Below, piece after piece: positions 45,925 through 55,381 of a stretch of DNA of 64,000 nucleotides (positions are counted from its first letter, which is position 1; each line of letters opens with the position of its first letter). Source of the stretch: Rhizobium sp. EC-SD404. GTDB lineage: Bacteria; Pseudomonadota; Alphaproteobacteria; Rhizobiales; Rhizobiaceae. The notes under the pieces are model-generated. The model was not told the DNA's origin. It worked only from the letters and a program-made list of their open reading frames with translations, and did no database searches. The stretch lies in the NCBI RefSeq assembly GCF_902498825.1, contig NZ_LR701459.1, positions 1,122,001 to 1,186,000 of the forward strand, given 5' to 3'. The translations under genes and the position numbers were made by a program.

Positions 45925-47523
45925 CTATTGGGTGATGGACATCCAACGGCTGCCGTGGACGTTCATGACGTTGTCTTCCCAACCGACGAGGTTGTCGGAA
46001 ACCAGCGCATTGGCCGTATAATAAAGGATCGGAATGATCGGCACTTCCTGGAGCAGAAGCGTTTCCGCCTCCTTCAGGATTTCGGCGCGCGTATCGACAT
46101 CGGTTTCCACGGATGCCTGATCCATCAGTTCGTCATAGTCCTCGCTGACCCAGCGCGAATAATTGAAGCCGAGATTGTCGCTCTCGTGCAGGAAGAGGAA
46201 GTTTTGCGGGTCGGAATAGTCGCCGATCCAGCCGGCGCGAGCGATGTCGAAGTCGCCGTCTTCGCGCAGATAATTGAAGTAGGTGGCGCCTTCCATTTCG
46301 ACAGTCGTTGCCTGGATGCCGATATTGCCCAGCATGTCGGCGATGGCGGTCATGGTGTTCGCGTTGTTTTCCGACGTGTTGTAGAGCAGCTCGACGGATA
46401 GCTCGTTCTCGCCGTAGCCGGCTTCTTCCAGAAGCGCGATCGCGGCATCCTCGCGGTCCAGCATGTCGTCGTTGGCATAGGGCATCTCTGCCGGCTCGCC
46501 GTAATTGCCGATGCCCTGCGGCACGTAGGAGTGCGTCGGGATCATAGCGCCCTGCCAGATCTCCTCGGCAAGGAACTCACGGTCGATCGCCATGGACATC
46601 GCCTGGCGGACGCGTGAATCGGACAGACCTTCCTTGGTCGTCTTCACCGGCAGGTAGTAGGTGCCGAGATAGGGGACGATTCGCAGCGAGTCGCCGAGAT
46701 TGGCTTCCATATAGTCCATCTGCTCGAGAGGAACGTCGGAGCAGGACTGCACTTCGCCGGCCTCGAAGCGGCGCAGGCAGGTCGCGCGCTCTTCGAAGGG
46801 GATGTAGTTCACGACGTCGATGGCGACGTTGTCCGCATCATGGAACTCGGAGTTCTTGCGCAGCACGATCTGGTCGTTCGGCGTGAAGCTTTCCAGCATA
46901 TAGGCGCCGTTGGTCACCAGATTGTCGGGGCTGGTGTAGTCCGAGCCGTGCTCCTCCACCGACGCCTGGTGCAACGGCAGGCCGGTCTGGTGGGTCAGAA
47001 GCTCAAGGAAATAGGGAGCTGGCGTCTTCAGCGTGATTTCCAGCGTGCGATCATCGATGGCGCGGGCTGCGATGTCCTCGAGCGCGCCATCGGCAGTGTT
47101 GGCCTCTTCAGCGCCTTCGATCACATAGAGCATGTTGGCGTAAGGTGCCGCCGTTGCCGGATCCTGGATGCGGCGGTAGGCGAAGACGAAGTCGTTCGCG
47201 GTCACCGGATCGCCGTTCGACCAGCGTGCATCTTCGCGCAGATGGAACGTGTAGGTCATGCCATCTTCGGATATGTCCCACCTCTCGGCCACGCCCGGCA
47301 CCACTTCGGCCTCAGCGCTTTGCACCACGAGCCCTTCGTAGAGATCGCGCATGATGTGGCCTTCCGCCACCGTCGACGTGAGATGGTGATCCAGCGTCGA
47401 AGGGTCAGTGTCGTTGCCGCGATTATAGACCACCTCTGCATCCTGTGCGGACGCGCCTGTCGGGAGGGCGGAGATGGCCAGCGCGGAGGCCAGCATCGTC
47501 GAAGTGAAAAGGCTCTTGAGCAT
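45925..47523 (-). CDS. oligopeptide-binding protein (OppA family)
   Basis: A 532-residue family 5 solute-binding protein. A Sec signal peptide (MLKSLFTSTMLASALAISAL, probable cleavage after GASAQ near residue 26) precedes VVYNRGNDTDPSTLDHH and the family motif WSNGDPVTANDFVFAYRR. It delivers peptides to the permease encoded downstream. Start 47523 was chosen because it places the signal peptide at the N terminus; a 5' extension to 47577 adds a charged segment that does not fit. It is the first gene of the opp operon, separated by about 115 bases from the permeases. Confidence 0.92.
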   Translation of the reverse strand: MLKSLFTSTMLASALAISALPTGASAQDAEVVYNRGNDTDPSTLDHHLTSTVAEGHIMRDLYEGLVVQSAEAEVVPGVAERWDISEDGMTYTFHLREDARWSNGDPVTANDFVFAYRRIQDPATAAPYANMLYVIEGAEEANTADGALEDIAARAIDDRTLEITLKTPAPYFLELLTHQTGLPLHQASVEEHGSDYTSPDNLVTNGAYMLESFTPNDQIVLRKNSEFHDADNVAIDVVNYIPFEERATCLRRFEAGEVQSCSDVPLEQMDYMEANLGDSLRIVPYLGTYYLPVKTTKEGLSDSRVRQAMSMAIDREFLAEEIWQGAMIPTHSYVPQGIGNYGEPAEMPYANDDMLDREDAAIALLEEAGYGENELSVELLYNTSENNANTMTAIADMLGNIGIQATTVEMEGATYFNYLREDGDFDIARAGWIGDYSDPQNFLFLHESDNLGFNYSRWVSEDYDELMDQASVETDVDTRAEILKEAETLLLQEVPIIPILYYTANALVSDNLVGWEDNVMNVHGSRWMSITQ

Positions 47524-47766
47524 CGATCGGTGTTCCCTGTTCTCTTGTTCTTCGATTGCCCCTGCATCTGCGTGCAATCACGCCTTCTGCATCCCCCACC
47601 TGCGAAGGTGTTGTAATAAAATTTCGGAGTCAAGCTGAAGCGAACCGGCCGCGCCCCCATTCAAAGGGCTTTGAATGGATCGAACGTTTGGCGCCGAATT
47701 AGAATCGTAAAATTGCGCAGCCCTAGAAGTCGCGGCAACGATCACCGCATTGCCGCGTGGCAGGCA

Positions 47767-48300
47767 TCAACCGATGGGTGCTGGCTCGGCGCAGACGATT
47801 GGGATCAGCGGGTGATCGTTTTCGAGATCGACCCAGTTGACGTTCTGCGGCATCCCGCTGTCGTCGAATTCGGTTGAATCCGTGAGGTCAGCCCGCCGCG
47901 TATCGCCGCAATCGAAAATCTGGCGTGCCTGCAAGGTCGGCTGATAGCGCTGGACGAAGATGATGTCGGCCATGACGTAGCCCGGCAGCGCTTCGTTGCG
48001 CTGGATCGATGCCCGATCGACTGCCGTGAAACGGTTGATGCGCGGCTTAACCAGCGTCCAAGGCTGGAGGGCCCCGCTATAGGTGAAACTCTCGACGACG
48101 GCGACGCGCTCGGGCAGTTCCGCAACGGTACGACCATACCATGAATAGTCGTTCCAGAGGACGAAGACGAGGAGCGATATACCGCCTACGATCGGCATCA
48201 ACCCGCGGGGCACCGGCCTCTTGGCAAGGCGATACGGCAGGGAAGCGATCGCCCCGGCGCTGACGGCCACCAGAAGGCCCCCGATCAAGATAAAAAACAT
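47767..48300 (-). CDS. small membrane-associated hypothetical protein
   Basis: A 177-residue protein with two N-terminal hydrophobic segments (residues ~2-22 and 35-50) and a soluble C-terminal domain of about 120 residues, probably periplasmic. No family is recognised; WNDYSWYGRTVAELPERVAVVES is a distinctive region, and it has a single Cys in FDCGD near residue 130. It lies alone between the opp operon and the terminator of the symporter gene on the same strand. Confidence 0.6.
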   Translation of the reverse strand: MFFILIGGLLVAVSAGAIASLPYRLAKRPVPRGLMPIVGGISLLVFVLWNDYSWYGRTVAELPERVAVVESFTYSGALQPWTLVKPRINRFTAVDRASIQRNEALPGYVMADIIFVQRYQPTLQARQIFDCGDTRRADLTDSTEFDDSGMPQNVNWVDLENDHPLIPIVCAEPAPIG

Positions 48301-48456
48301 CGTCTCTTCCCGCCAGGATCGCGTCGGTGCTCCCCCAAGCCCGTGCGTGATCCACCCCGTTCATCGCGCGGACGAAGCGTCCCACGCCGCAGCGTATTCC
48401 AAAGCCCTCATCGCCCGAATCATGTTTCGGATCAACCGATCGTGGGCCAGAAGATG

Positions 48457-48492
48457 AAAAGACCCCGCAAACAGAGGCTTGCGGGGTCTTTT
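48457..48492. terminator. bidirectional intrinsic terminator
   Basis: A perfect 14-base stem, AAAAGACCCCGCAA (48457-48470) with TTGCGGGGTCTTTT (48479-48492), encloses an 8-base loop. The A- and T-rich ends serve both strands. It lies 51 bases past the symporter stop. Confidence 0.88.
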
Positions 48493-48543
48493 CCTGGTGA
48501 TATTCGACCGTTCCCGACGTGGATTGCCGGGGCGTTCTTTTGC

Positions 48544-50319
48544 TTAGTGATCCAGCGCGGTGCTGGCGCCACGCGGCGTGCGAACGCTTTCGACGAGATC
48601 CTGGATTTCGCGCGGCGGTGCTTCGGTCGCATTGGACACGAAGTAGGCGACGCCGAAGTTCAGGATGGCACCGATCGTACCGAAGGATGCCGGCGAGATG
48701 CCGAAGATCCAGCCAGCCGGGTTGTCCGGCAGGATGTTGGTTTCCGGAATGAACAGGAAGCCTTTGTACGCGAAGACGTAGGCGCAGGTCGTGATCAGAC
48801 CGACGAGCATGCCCGCAATCGCACCCGACGAGTTGATGCGCTTGGAGAAGATGCCCATCATCAGTGCCGGGAAGATCGTCGCCGCAGCAAGGCCGAAGGC
48901 AAGAGCCACGGTCTGGGCTGCGAAGCCGGGCGGGTTGAGCCCGAGCCAGGTAGCAAGCGCAATGGCACCGGCCATGGCGACACGCGCGGCCAGCAGCTCG
49001 CCCTTTTCAGAGATGTTCGGGTTGAACACGCTCTTGATCAGATCGTGCGAGATCGCGGATGCGATGGCGAGCAGCAGACCTGCTGCAGTGGACAGAGCGG
49101 CTGCGAGACCGCCGGCAGCGACAAGCGCGATTACCCAGCCCGGAAGGTTTGCGATTTCCGGATTGGCGAGAACCATGATGTCGTTGTTGACGGTGAGTTC
49201 GTTGCCCTGCCAGCCGCGAGCCGTTGCCGTTTCTTCGTAGCCTGCATTGGTGCCGTTGTAGAACTGGATGCGGCCGTCACCATTCAGGTCGTTGAAGGTG
49301 AGAAGACCAGTGGTTTCCCAGTTGCGCATCCACTCTGGACGATCCTCATAGACCAGTGCGGTCTCTTCCACGGCGCCGTTGCCGGGATAGATCGTCTCGA
49401 TCAGGTTGAGGCGCGCCATTGCGCCGACGGCCGGAGCCGTGAGGTACAGGATGGCGATGAAGACCAGCGCCCATCCGGCAGACCAGCGTGCGTCGGAAAC
49501 CTTCGGCACGGTGAAGAAGCGGATGATGACGTGCGGCAGGCCGGCGGTACCGATCATCAGGGACATGGTGAACAGGACGATGTTCAGCATGGAGTCCGTC
49601 GAACCGGTGTACTGGTTGAAGCCGAGATCGGTGACGATCTGGTCAAGCGTCGTGAGAAGCGGCTGGCCCGATGCCGTGTGCTCGGAGAAGAGACCGAACA
49701 TCGGAAGCGGATTGCCCGTCAGCTGCAGCGAGATGAAGATCGCCGGGATCGTGTAGGCGAGAATGAGCACGATGTACTGGGCGACCTGCGTGTAGGTGAT
49801 GCCCTTCATGCCGCCGAAGACCGCATAGAGGAACACGATCGCCGAGCCGATCAGAAGACCGGTCGTGGTATCGGTTTCCAGGAAGCGGGCAAAGGTGACG
49901 CCGACGCCGGTCATCTGTCCGATAACGTAGGTGACCGAGACGACGATGAGGCAGATGACGGCGACGATGCGCGCGGTGCGCGAATAGAAGCGGTCGCCGA
50001 TGAATTCCGGCACCGTGAACTTGCCGAACTTGCGCAGATATGGCGCAAGCAGCATGGCCAGGAGCACGTAGCCGCCGGTCCAGCCCATGAGATAGGTCGA
50101 GTTGTCATAGCCGACCGAAGCGATGAGGCCTGCCATCGAGATGAACGACGCAGCCGACATCCAGTCCGCGGCAGTCGCCATCCCGTTCATCACCGGGTGA
50201 ACGCCGCGGTTTGCGGCGTAGAATTCGCCGGTCGTTGCGGCGCGTGAATAGATCGCGATGCCGATATAGAGCGCGAAGCTCAGGCCGACGACGATCAGAT
50301 TGAGTGTATATTGATCCAT
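48544..50319 (-). CDS. sodium:solute symporter, VC_2705 subfamily
   Basis: A 591-residue SSS-family transporter with about 13 helices and the early motif GMATAADWMSAASFISMAG (residues ~46-64). It resembles acetate/ActP-like permeases; VC_2705 members are paired with a DUF4212 protein, present here just upstream. A hydrophilic loop near residues 325-375 includes DLNGDGRIQFYN (344-355), an EF-hand-like calcium-binding sequence. The substrate is probably a small monocarboxylate, unproven. The terminator follows. Confidence 0.88.
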   Translation of the reverse strand: MDQYTLNLIVVGLSFALYIGIAIYSRAATTGEFYAANRGVHPVMNGMATAADWMSAASFISMAGLIASVGYDNSTYLMGWTGGYVLLAMLLAPYLRKFGKFTVPEFIGDRFYSRTARIVAVICLIVVSVTYVIGQMTGVGVTFARFLETDTTTGLLIGSAIVFLYAVFGGMKGITYTQVAQYIVLILAYTIPAIFISLQLTGNPLPMFGLFSEHTASGQPLLTTLDQIVTDLGFNQYTGSTDSMLNIVLFTMSLMIGTAGLPHVIIRFFTVPKVSDARWSAGWALVFIAILYLTAPAVGAMARLNLIETIYPGNGAVEETALVYEDRPEWMRNWETTGLLTFNDLNGDGRIQFYNGTNAGYEETATARGWQGNELTVNNDIMVLANPEIANLPGWVIALVAAGGLAAALSTAAGLLLAIASAISHDLIKSVFNPNISEKGELLAARVAMAGAIALATWLGLNPPGFAAQTVALAFGLAAATIFPALMMGIFSKRINSSGAIAGMLVGLITTCAYVFAYKGFLFIPETNILPDNPAGWIFGISPASFGTIGAILNFGVAYFVSNATEAPPREIQDLVESVRTPRGASTALDH

Positions 50320-50340
50320 GTTACCCCTCCCTATCGCGGT

Positions 50341-50604
50341 CTATTGTTCGTCGACGTCGAATTCCCGGTCGAGCTTGTTCATGCGCCAGGCATAGAAGAA
50401 GATCAGAACGAGAAAGACGAGGATGGAGCCCTGCTGGGCGAACCAGAAACCGAGATCAGTGCCACCGACGGGAATGCCGGAGAGCAGAGGGCGCAGAATG
50501 ATGCCGAAACCGAACGAGACCAGCGCCCAGATAACGAGCGAGATCTTGATGATCCGGAGATTGGCCTGCCAATAGGCATCGGCCTGTGCGGACTTGGGAT
50601 CCAA
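50341..50604 (-). CDS. DUF4212 small subunit of the sodium/solute symporter
   Basis: An 87-residue protein with two membrane helices (ISLVIWALVSFGFGIILRPLL and ILVFLVLIFFYAWRMNKLD) and the DUF4212 pattern YWQANLRI at the start. It is the usual partner of VC_2705-type symporters. TTG at 50604 is the likely start: it lies 8 bases after GGGAGG, whereas the upstream ATG at 50646 lacks a ribosome-binding site. The gap to the symporter is 21 bases. Confidence 0.82.
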   Translation of the reverse strand: MDPKSAQADAYWQANLRIIKISLVIWALVSFGFGIILRPLLSGIPVGGTDLGFWFAQQGSILVFLVLIFFYAWRMNKLDREFDVDEQ

Positions 50605-50822
50605 AACGATTACCTCCCATTTCGAGCCGTGGCGCGGCCACGGCAAACCCCTGCGGCAAGCCTATGCCACCGCAAACGGACCCTACTGCCGTGCCGGAAA
50701 TGCAACCAGTTAGCCGTTCGGATTATAAACGAATGGCGAATACGACCGAGAGCGGGCGTTTTGCTCTTTCGGGTTGGAGCGCTTAGGATGCACTCCGGTT
50801 GGGGCTAGAGGAGAAATCGACA

Positions 50823-52577
50823 ATGATCCCAAGGTCTTGGGCTGTGTCCACCATTGCCTTCGTCGCTGCGGTGGGCGGCGAAGCGCTCGCGCAGGAGGCG
50901 CGCCCTGCGCCCGAGCAGGCAACGGGTCGGATCCAACAATCAGCTGTTTACGCACAGGATTTCATGGTCGCCGCCGCACATCCTGCCGCCAGCGAAGCCG
51001 GATTGGCGGTTTTGGAAGCGGGCGGCAACGCAATCGACGCCATGGTCGCCGTGCAGATGATGCTCAATCTCGTCGAGCCGCAGAGCTCCGGGATCGGCGG
51101 TGGGGCCTTCCTCGTCTATTTTGACGCCGAGACCGGGGCGGTTCGCACATTCGACGGGCGCGAGACGGCTCCGAAGGTTGCGGGCCCCAACCTCTTCCTC
51201 GGGCTCGATGGGGAACCGATGGAGTTCTTCGATGCGGTGGTCGGCGGGCGATCGGTCGGTACGCCCGGTACGCTGAAGCTGATGGAAGCGACACACGCGC
51301 TTCACGGCACCATGCCTTTTGCGGAATTGCTTCAGCCGGCCATCGACCTGGCCGAAGAAGGGTTCGAAGTCGGTCCGCGCCTTGCCGGGCAACTCACCGG
51401 CGATGGTGCCGCGCGGCTCCATACATTCGAGACGGCCCGCGACTACTTCTTTCCCGGAGGCACGGCACTTCAGGCCGGCGATATGGTTCGCAATCCGGAA
51501 TTCGCCGAGACGTTGCGGCGCGTGGCCGAGGAAGGGACCGACGTCTTCTATGGCGGCGAGATCGGGCAAGCGATCGTCGAGACGGTGCGCACCGCGCCCG
51601 GTCGTCCCGGGCTGCTGTCGATCGAAGACCTTGAAGCTTACGAGATCGTGGAGCGCGCGCCGGTGTGCCATCCCTACCGCGTCTACGAGGTTTGTGGCAT
51701 GGGCCCGCCGAGTTCGGGGGCAACCACCGTTGGCCAGATCCTTGGGCTCCTCGAACATTTCGATATGGCCTCGCTCGGGCCCGGCGACCCGGATGCCTGG
51801 CATCTCTTCACAGAGGCAAGCAAGCTCGCCTTTGCCGACCGCGCGATGTTCCTGGCCGATGCCGACTTCGTCGACGTGCCCGTCGACGGTCTGCTTGACC
51901 CGGCCTATCTGACGGCGCGGGCCCAATCGATCTCGCTCGATGAAACCGCCGCGGCACCTGTCGCCCATGGCAATCCGCCTTGGCGCGCATCGCGCAGCCA
52001 GGCACCCGACACGTCGCCCGGACGCGCCGGCACCAGCCATGTCTCGATCGTCGACGCTAGAGGCAACGCGGTATCTCTGACGACCACCATCGAAGGCGGG
52101 TTCGGCTCCCAGCTGATGGTCGGCGGATTTCTTCTCAACAATGAGCTTACCGATTTCTCCCTCTCGCCGCGTGACGATGCAGGCCGGCCGATCGCGAACC
52201 GCGTGGAAGGCGGGAAGCGGCCGCGCAGCTCCATGGCGCCGACCATCGTGCTCGAGGATGGTGACCTTGAACTGGTGATCGGCTCGCCTGGCGGCGTCTC
52301 GATCATCGGCTATGTTGCGCAGGCGCTGGTGGCGACGCTCGATTGGGACATGGACCTGCAGGCCGCCATCGATCTCGGCCACATCTTCAATGCGAACGGG
52401 AGGACGACGCTGGAAGAGAGCACCGACGCAGAGCGCTTTGCCGACGAGCTTACCGCCCGCGGCCATGAGGTGCGTATTGCGGAAATGAACAGCGGCCTGC
52501 ATGCGATCCGCGTCGACGATGGCGGCTTTGTCGGTGCGGCCGATCCAAGGCGCGAAGGTCTCGTTCTGGGACGATAG
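50823..52577 (+). CDS. ggt: gamma-glutamyltransferase (Ntn hydrolase)
   Basis: A 584-residue proenzyme with a Sec signal peptide (MIPRSWAVSTIAFVAAVGG, cleavage near ALA|Q). The large-subunit motif GGNAIDAMVAVQMMLNLVEP and GGGAFLVYFD are present. The autocatalytic site is the Thr in GTSHVSIVDARGN, and SLTTTIEGGFGS and RPRSSMAPTIV match the small subunit. It hydrolyses or transfers gamma-glutamyl groups of glutathione in the periplasm. ATG 50823 follows GGAG; an ATG at 50799 lacks one. Confidence 0.92.
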   Translation: MIPRSWAVSTIAFVAAVGGEALAQEARPAPEQATGRIQQSAVYAQDFMVAAAHPAASEAGLAVLEAGGNAIDAMVAVQMMLNLVEPQSSGIGGGAFLVYFDAETGAVRTFDGRETAPKVAGPNLFLGLDGEPMEFFDAVVGGRSVGTPGTLKLMEATHALHGTMPFAELLQPAIDLAEEGFEVGPRLAGQLTGDGAARLHTFETARDYFFPGGTALQAGDMVRNPEFAETLRRVAEEGTDVFYGGEIGQAIVETVRTAPGRPGLLSIEDLEAYEIVERAPVCHPYRVYEVCGMGPPSSGATTVGQILGLLEHFDMASLGPGDPDAWHLFTEASKLAFADRAMFLADADFVDVPVDGLLDPAYLTARAQSISLDETAAAPVAHGNPPWRASRSQAPDTSPGRAGTSHVSIVDARGNAVSLTTTIEGGFGSQLMVGGFLLNNELTDFSLSPRDDAGRPIANRVEGGKRPRSSMAPTIVLEDGDLELVIGSPGGVSIIGYVAQALVATLDWDMDLQAAIDLGHIFNANGRTTLEESTDAERFADELTARGHEVRIAEMNSGLHAIRVDDGGFVGAADPRREGLVLGR

Positions 52578-52635
52578 ACAAATCCGGGTGGTCGTTTAGA
52601 GGTTCCTTTTCGAACGACCGACGAGAGGACGCACA

Positions 52636-54477
52636 ATGGCAGTCGAGGGATCCGGATCCGATCTGGCGCAAGTCGTCGTGCTGCTCAGCGCCGGCGTGCT
52701 GGCCGTGCCGATCTTCAAGCGCCTTGGCCTCGGCTCGGTGCTCGGCTATTTCACGGCGGGCCTCATCATCGGGCCGTTCGGGTTCGGTTTCTTCTCCGAT
52801 CCGGAGGCGATCCTGCACATCGCCGAACTCGGCGTCGTCATGTTCCTCTTCGTCATAGGGCTGGAGATGCAGCCCTCGCGGCTCTGGAACCTCAGGCGCG
52901 AGATATTCGGTCTCGGCCTGTCGCAGGTGTTCTTCTGCGCGTTCCTGCTGACGCTGATCGGGATCTATCTTCTCGACCTGTCGCCGGTCATCGCTTTTGT
53001 CGCGGCCTCCGGTTTTGTCCTGTCGTCGACGGCCGTCGTCATGCAGATGCTCGACGAACGGGGCGAGACCTCCACGACGGAAGGGCAGCAGGCGGTGTCG
53101 ATCCTGCTTCTTGAAGACCTGATGATCGTGCCGCTGCTCGCCATCGTCACCTTCCTTGCACCCGGCGAAAGCGCCACAGCGACCGAACGGCTTGTCGACA
53201 TCGCGATCGCGATCGGCGCGGTTGCTGCCCTCATCCTCGCCGGACGTTTCCTGCTCAATCCGTTCTTCAGCATCCTCGCGGCGGCGCGGGCGCGCGAGGT
53301 GATGACGGCCGCAGCACTTCTGGTGGTGCTCGGGTCGGCACTGCTCATGGATGTTGGCGGCTTGTCCATGGCGATGGGCGCGTTCCTGGCAGGCGTGCTC
53401 CTATCGGAATCGACCTTCCGACATCAGCTGGAGGCAGATGTCGAACCTTTCCGCGGCATCCTGCTCGGTCTCTTTTTTCTCGCGGTCGGCATGTCGCTCG
53501 ATCTCTCGGTCATCGGTGACGAGTGGCAGATGATCCTGCTCGCCGTTGCGGCCTTCATGGTCACGAAGTCGATCGGCATCTACGTCATCGCGCGGATCTT
53601 CGGCACGGCCAATCACGCGGCGATCACCCGCGTGGCACTCTTCGCGCAGGGCGGCGAGTTCGCCTTCGTCCTTTATGCGGCAGCGCTTGCCGGCGGCATC
53701 TTTGACGCACGCACCAATGCGATATTCTCCGCAGTGATCATTCTTTCCATGGCGCTGACGCCGTTGATCGGGATAACGCTGCAACGCCTGATGCCGCGCG
53801 CGCCGACCGATCTCGACGGTATCGACAAGGCCGATGGGCTTGAAGGGAACGTGTTGATGATCGGCTTCGGCCGGTTCGCGCAGGTGGCGAGCCAAGGCCT
53901 GCTCGCGCGAGGCTTCGATGTGTCGATCATCGAAAACGACGTGGAGATGATCCGGGCCGCAGCCGATTTCGGCTTCAAGGTCTACTATGGCGACGGGACG
54001 CGGCTCGATACGCTGCATGCATCGGGCGCTCGCGAGGCGGAAGCGATTCTCGTGTGCGTCGACGATCGTGCTGCCGCCGACCGGATCGTGGAACTGGTCA
54101 AGCACGAGTTTCCATTGGCCAAGCTCTTCGTGCGTGCCTTCGATCGTGGCCACGCGCTCGATCTCATCGCCAAGGGCGTCGATTACCAGATCCGCGAGAC
54201 CTTCGAATCCGCGATGCGCTTCGGTGAGGCCGCGATGATCGAGCTTGGCGTGTCGATCGAGGATGCGCAGGCGATCAGCGCGGATGTGCGCCGGCGAGAC
54301 GAGGCGCGGTTCGAGCTACAGATCGTCGGCGATATCTATTCCGGCAGCGATCTCATGCGCGGCAACATGCCGAAGCCGACGCCGCTCACGACGCCGAGGC
54401 GGGCCGGCAAGGTCTATGGCGCCGATACGCTCAACGAACCCGCCGGTCCCGATCGGGAGAACGAGCGGATCGAATAG
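52636..54477 (+). CDS. CPA2 cation:proton antiporter with RCK domain (KefB/KefC-like)
   Basis: A 613-residue protein. Residues 1-~385 hold about 12 helices with LGYFTAGLIIGPFGFG, FLFVIGLEMQPSRLW and the ion-path segment SLSMAMGAFLAGVLLSES. Residues ~405-530 form a TrkA-N/RCK nucleotide-binding domain (VLMIGFGRFAQVASQGLLARG, then an acidic binding residue in IENDVEM). It probably performs glutathione-gated K+/H+ exchange. The adjacent gamma-glutamyltransferase, which consumes glutathione, is notable. The start has GAGAGGA upstream. Confidence 0.9.
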   Translation: MAVEGSGSDLAQVVVLLSAGVLAVPIFKRLGLGSVLGYFTAGLIIGPFGFGFFSDPEAILHIAELGVVMFLFVIGLEMQPSRLWNLRREIFGLGLSQVFFCAFLLTLIGIYLLDLSPVIAFVAASGFVLSSTAVVMQMLDERGETSTTEGQQAVSILLLEDLMIVPLLAIVTFLAPGESATATERLVDIAIAIGAVAALILAGRFLLNPFFSILAAARAREVMTAAALLVVLGSALLMDVGGLSMAMGAFLAGVLLSESTFRHQLEADVEPFRGILLGLFFLAVGMSLDLSVIGDEWQMILLAVAAFMVTKSIGIYVIARIFGTANHAAITRVALFAQGGEFAFVLYAAALAGGIFDARTNAIFSAVIILSMALTPLIGITLQRLMPRAPTDLDGIDKADGLEGNVLMIGFGRFAQVASQGLLARGFDVSIIENDVEMIRAAADFGFKVYYGDGTRLDTLHASGAREAEAILVCVDDRAAADRIVELVKHEFPLAKLFVRAFDRGHALDLIAKGVDYQIRETFESAMRFGEAAMIELGVSIEDAQAISADVRRRDEARFELQIVGDIYSGSDLMRGNMPKPTPLTTPRRAGKVYGADTLNEPAGPDRENERIE

Positions 54478-54480
54478 AGT

Positions 54481-55359
54481 TCAGCTTTTGGCGCGGCCGA
54501 TCAGCTCGAGATAGAGCGCTGCGTGATCGAGATCGGGTTCGTTCATCGCATGGACCAGCGTCTCGTAGCGTTCGCGAATGCTGTGTGCGAGCGGCAGCTC
54601 GATGGCGAGCGCATCGGCTTCCTTCACAATGTTGTTCATATCCTTCAGCTGGATCGAGGATTTCGCGCCGGGCGTGAAATCGCGGCTGTCCATGCGCCAG
54701 CCATGGAGCTGCAGGATCGCGGAATCGGCAAAGCCTCCCTTCAGCGCGTCGCGAAACGCCTCCGCGTTGCCGCCGCCTGACTGAACGAGCAACGTCGCTT
54801 CAGCCACGGCACCGATCGTGATGCCGACGATCGCCTGATTGGCGAGCTTCGCCAACTGTCCCGTGCCGGATGCGCCGACGCGGACCGGACGTCCCAGTGC
54901 TTTGAGGACCGGGGCGGCATCATCGAATGTTTCTTCCTCGCCGCCGGCCATGATGGCGAGCGTTGCGGCTTCGGCGCCCTTGGTGCCGCCGCTGACCGGG
55001 GCATCGAGGTGACGAAGGCCCATCGCCTGAAGTTTTGCTGCATGGTCGCGGGCTTCCGCCGGGGTGATCGAGCTCATGTCGATGAAGATCGCACCACTTT
55101 TCATGGCGGCCGCCACGCCCTGCGCGAACAAAAGATCCGCGACGGCCTCGCCATTGCTGACGATGGTGACGACGATGTCGGCTTCTTTCACCGCGTCGGC
55201 GGCGCTTGCGGCAATATCGGCACCGAGCTTGCCAAGTGGCTCGGCTTTCTCCTTGCTGCGGTTCCAGACCGTCAGGCGGTGGCCGGCCTTCAGGAGGTTG
55301 GTGGCCATGGGCGCACCCATGAGGCCGGTGCCCAGGAAGGCGATGTGTCGCGATGTCAT
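54481..55359 (-). CDS. beta-hydroxyacid dehydrogenase (3-hydroxyisobutyrate/tartronate semialdehyde reductase family)
   Basis: A 292-residue NAD(P)-dependent oxidoreductase. It has the Rossmann motif LGTGLMGAPMATNLLK, the substrate motif DAPVSGGTKGAEAATL and the catalytic Lys in LAKLANQAIVG (about residue 170). Arg in VWNRSKEKA suggests NADP preference. It oxidises a short 3-hydroxy acid or reduces a semialdehyde; the actual substrate is not readable. The gene ends 3 bases after the Kef-like stop, facing it. Confidence 0.87.
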   Translation of the reverse strand: MTSRHIAFLGTGLMGAPMATNLLKAGHRLTVWNRSKEKAEPLGKLGADIAASAADAVKEADIVVTIVSNGEAVADLLFAQGVAAAMKSGAIFIDMSSITPAEARDHAAKLQAMGLRHLDAPVSGGTKGAEAATLAIMAGGEEETFDDAAPVLKALGRPVRVGASGTGQLAKLANQAIVGITIGAVAEATLLVQSGGGNAEAFRDALKGGFADSAILQLHGWRMDSRDFTPGAKSSIQLKDMNNIVKEADALAIELPLAHSIRERYETLVHAMNEPDLDHAALYLELIGRAKS

Positions 55360-55381
55360 GGTGAGATGCCTCGAAAGCTCG

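Noticed and set aside
48343..50247. 634-codon plus-strand frame over the symporter gene
   Set aside because: Longer than the real gene on the other strand, but it crosses a terminator and has no recognisable domain; the symporter has membrane helices and family motifs.
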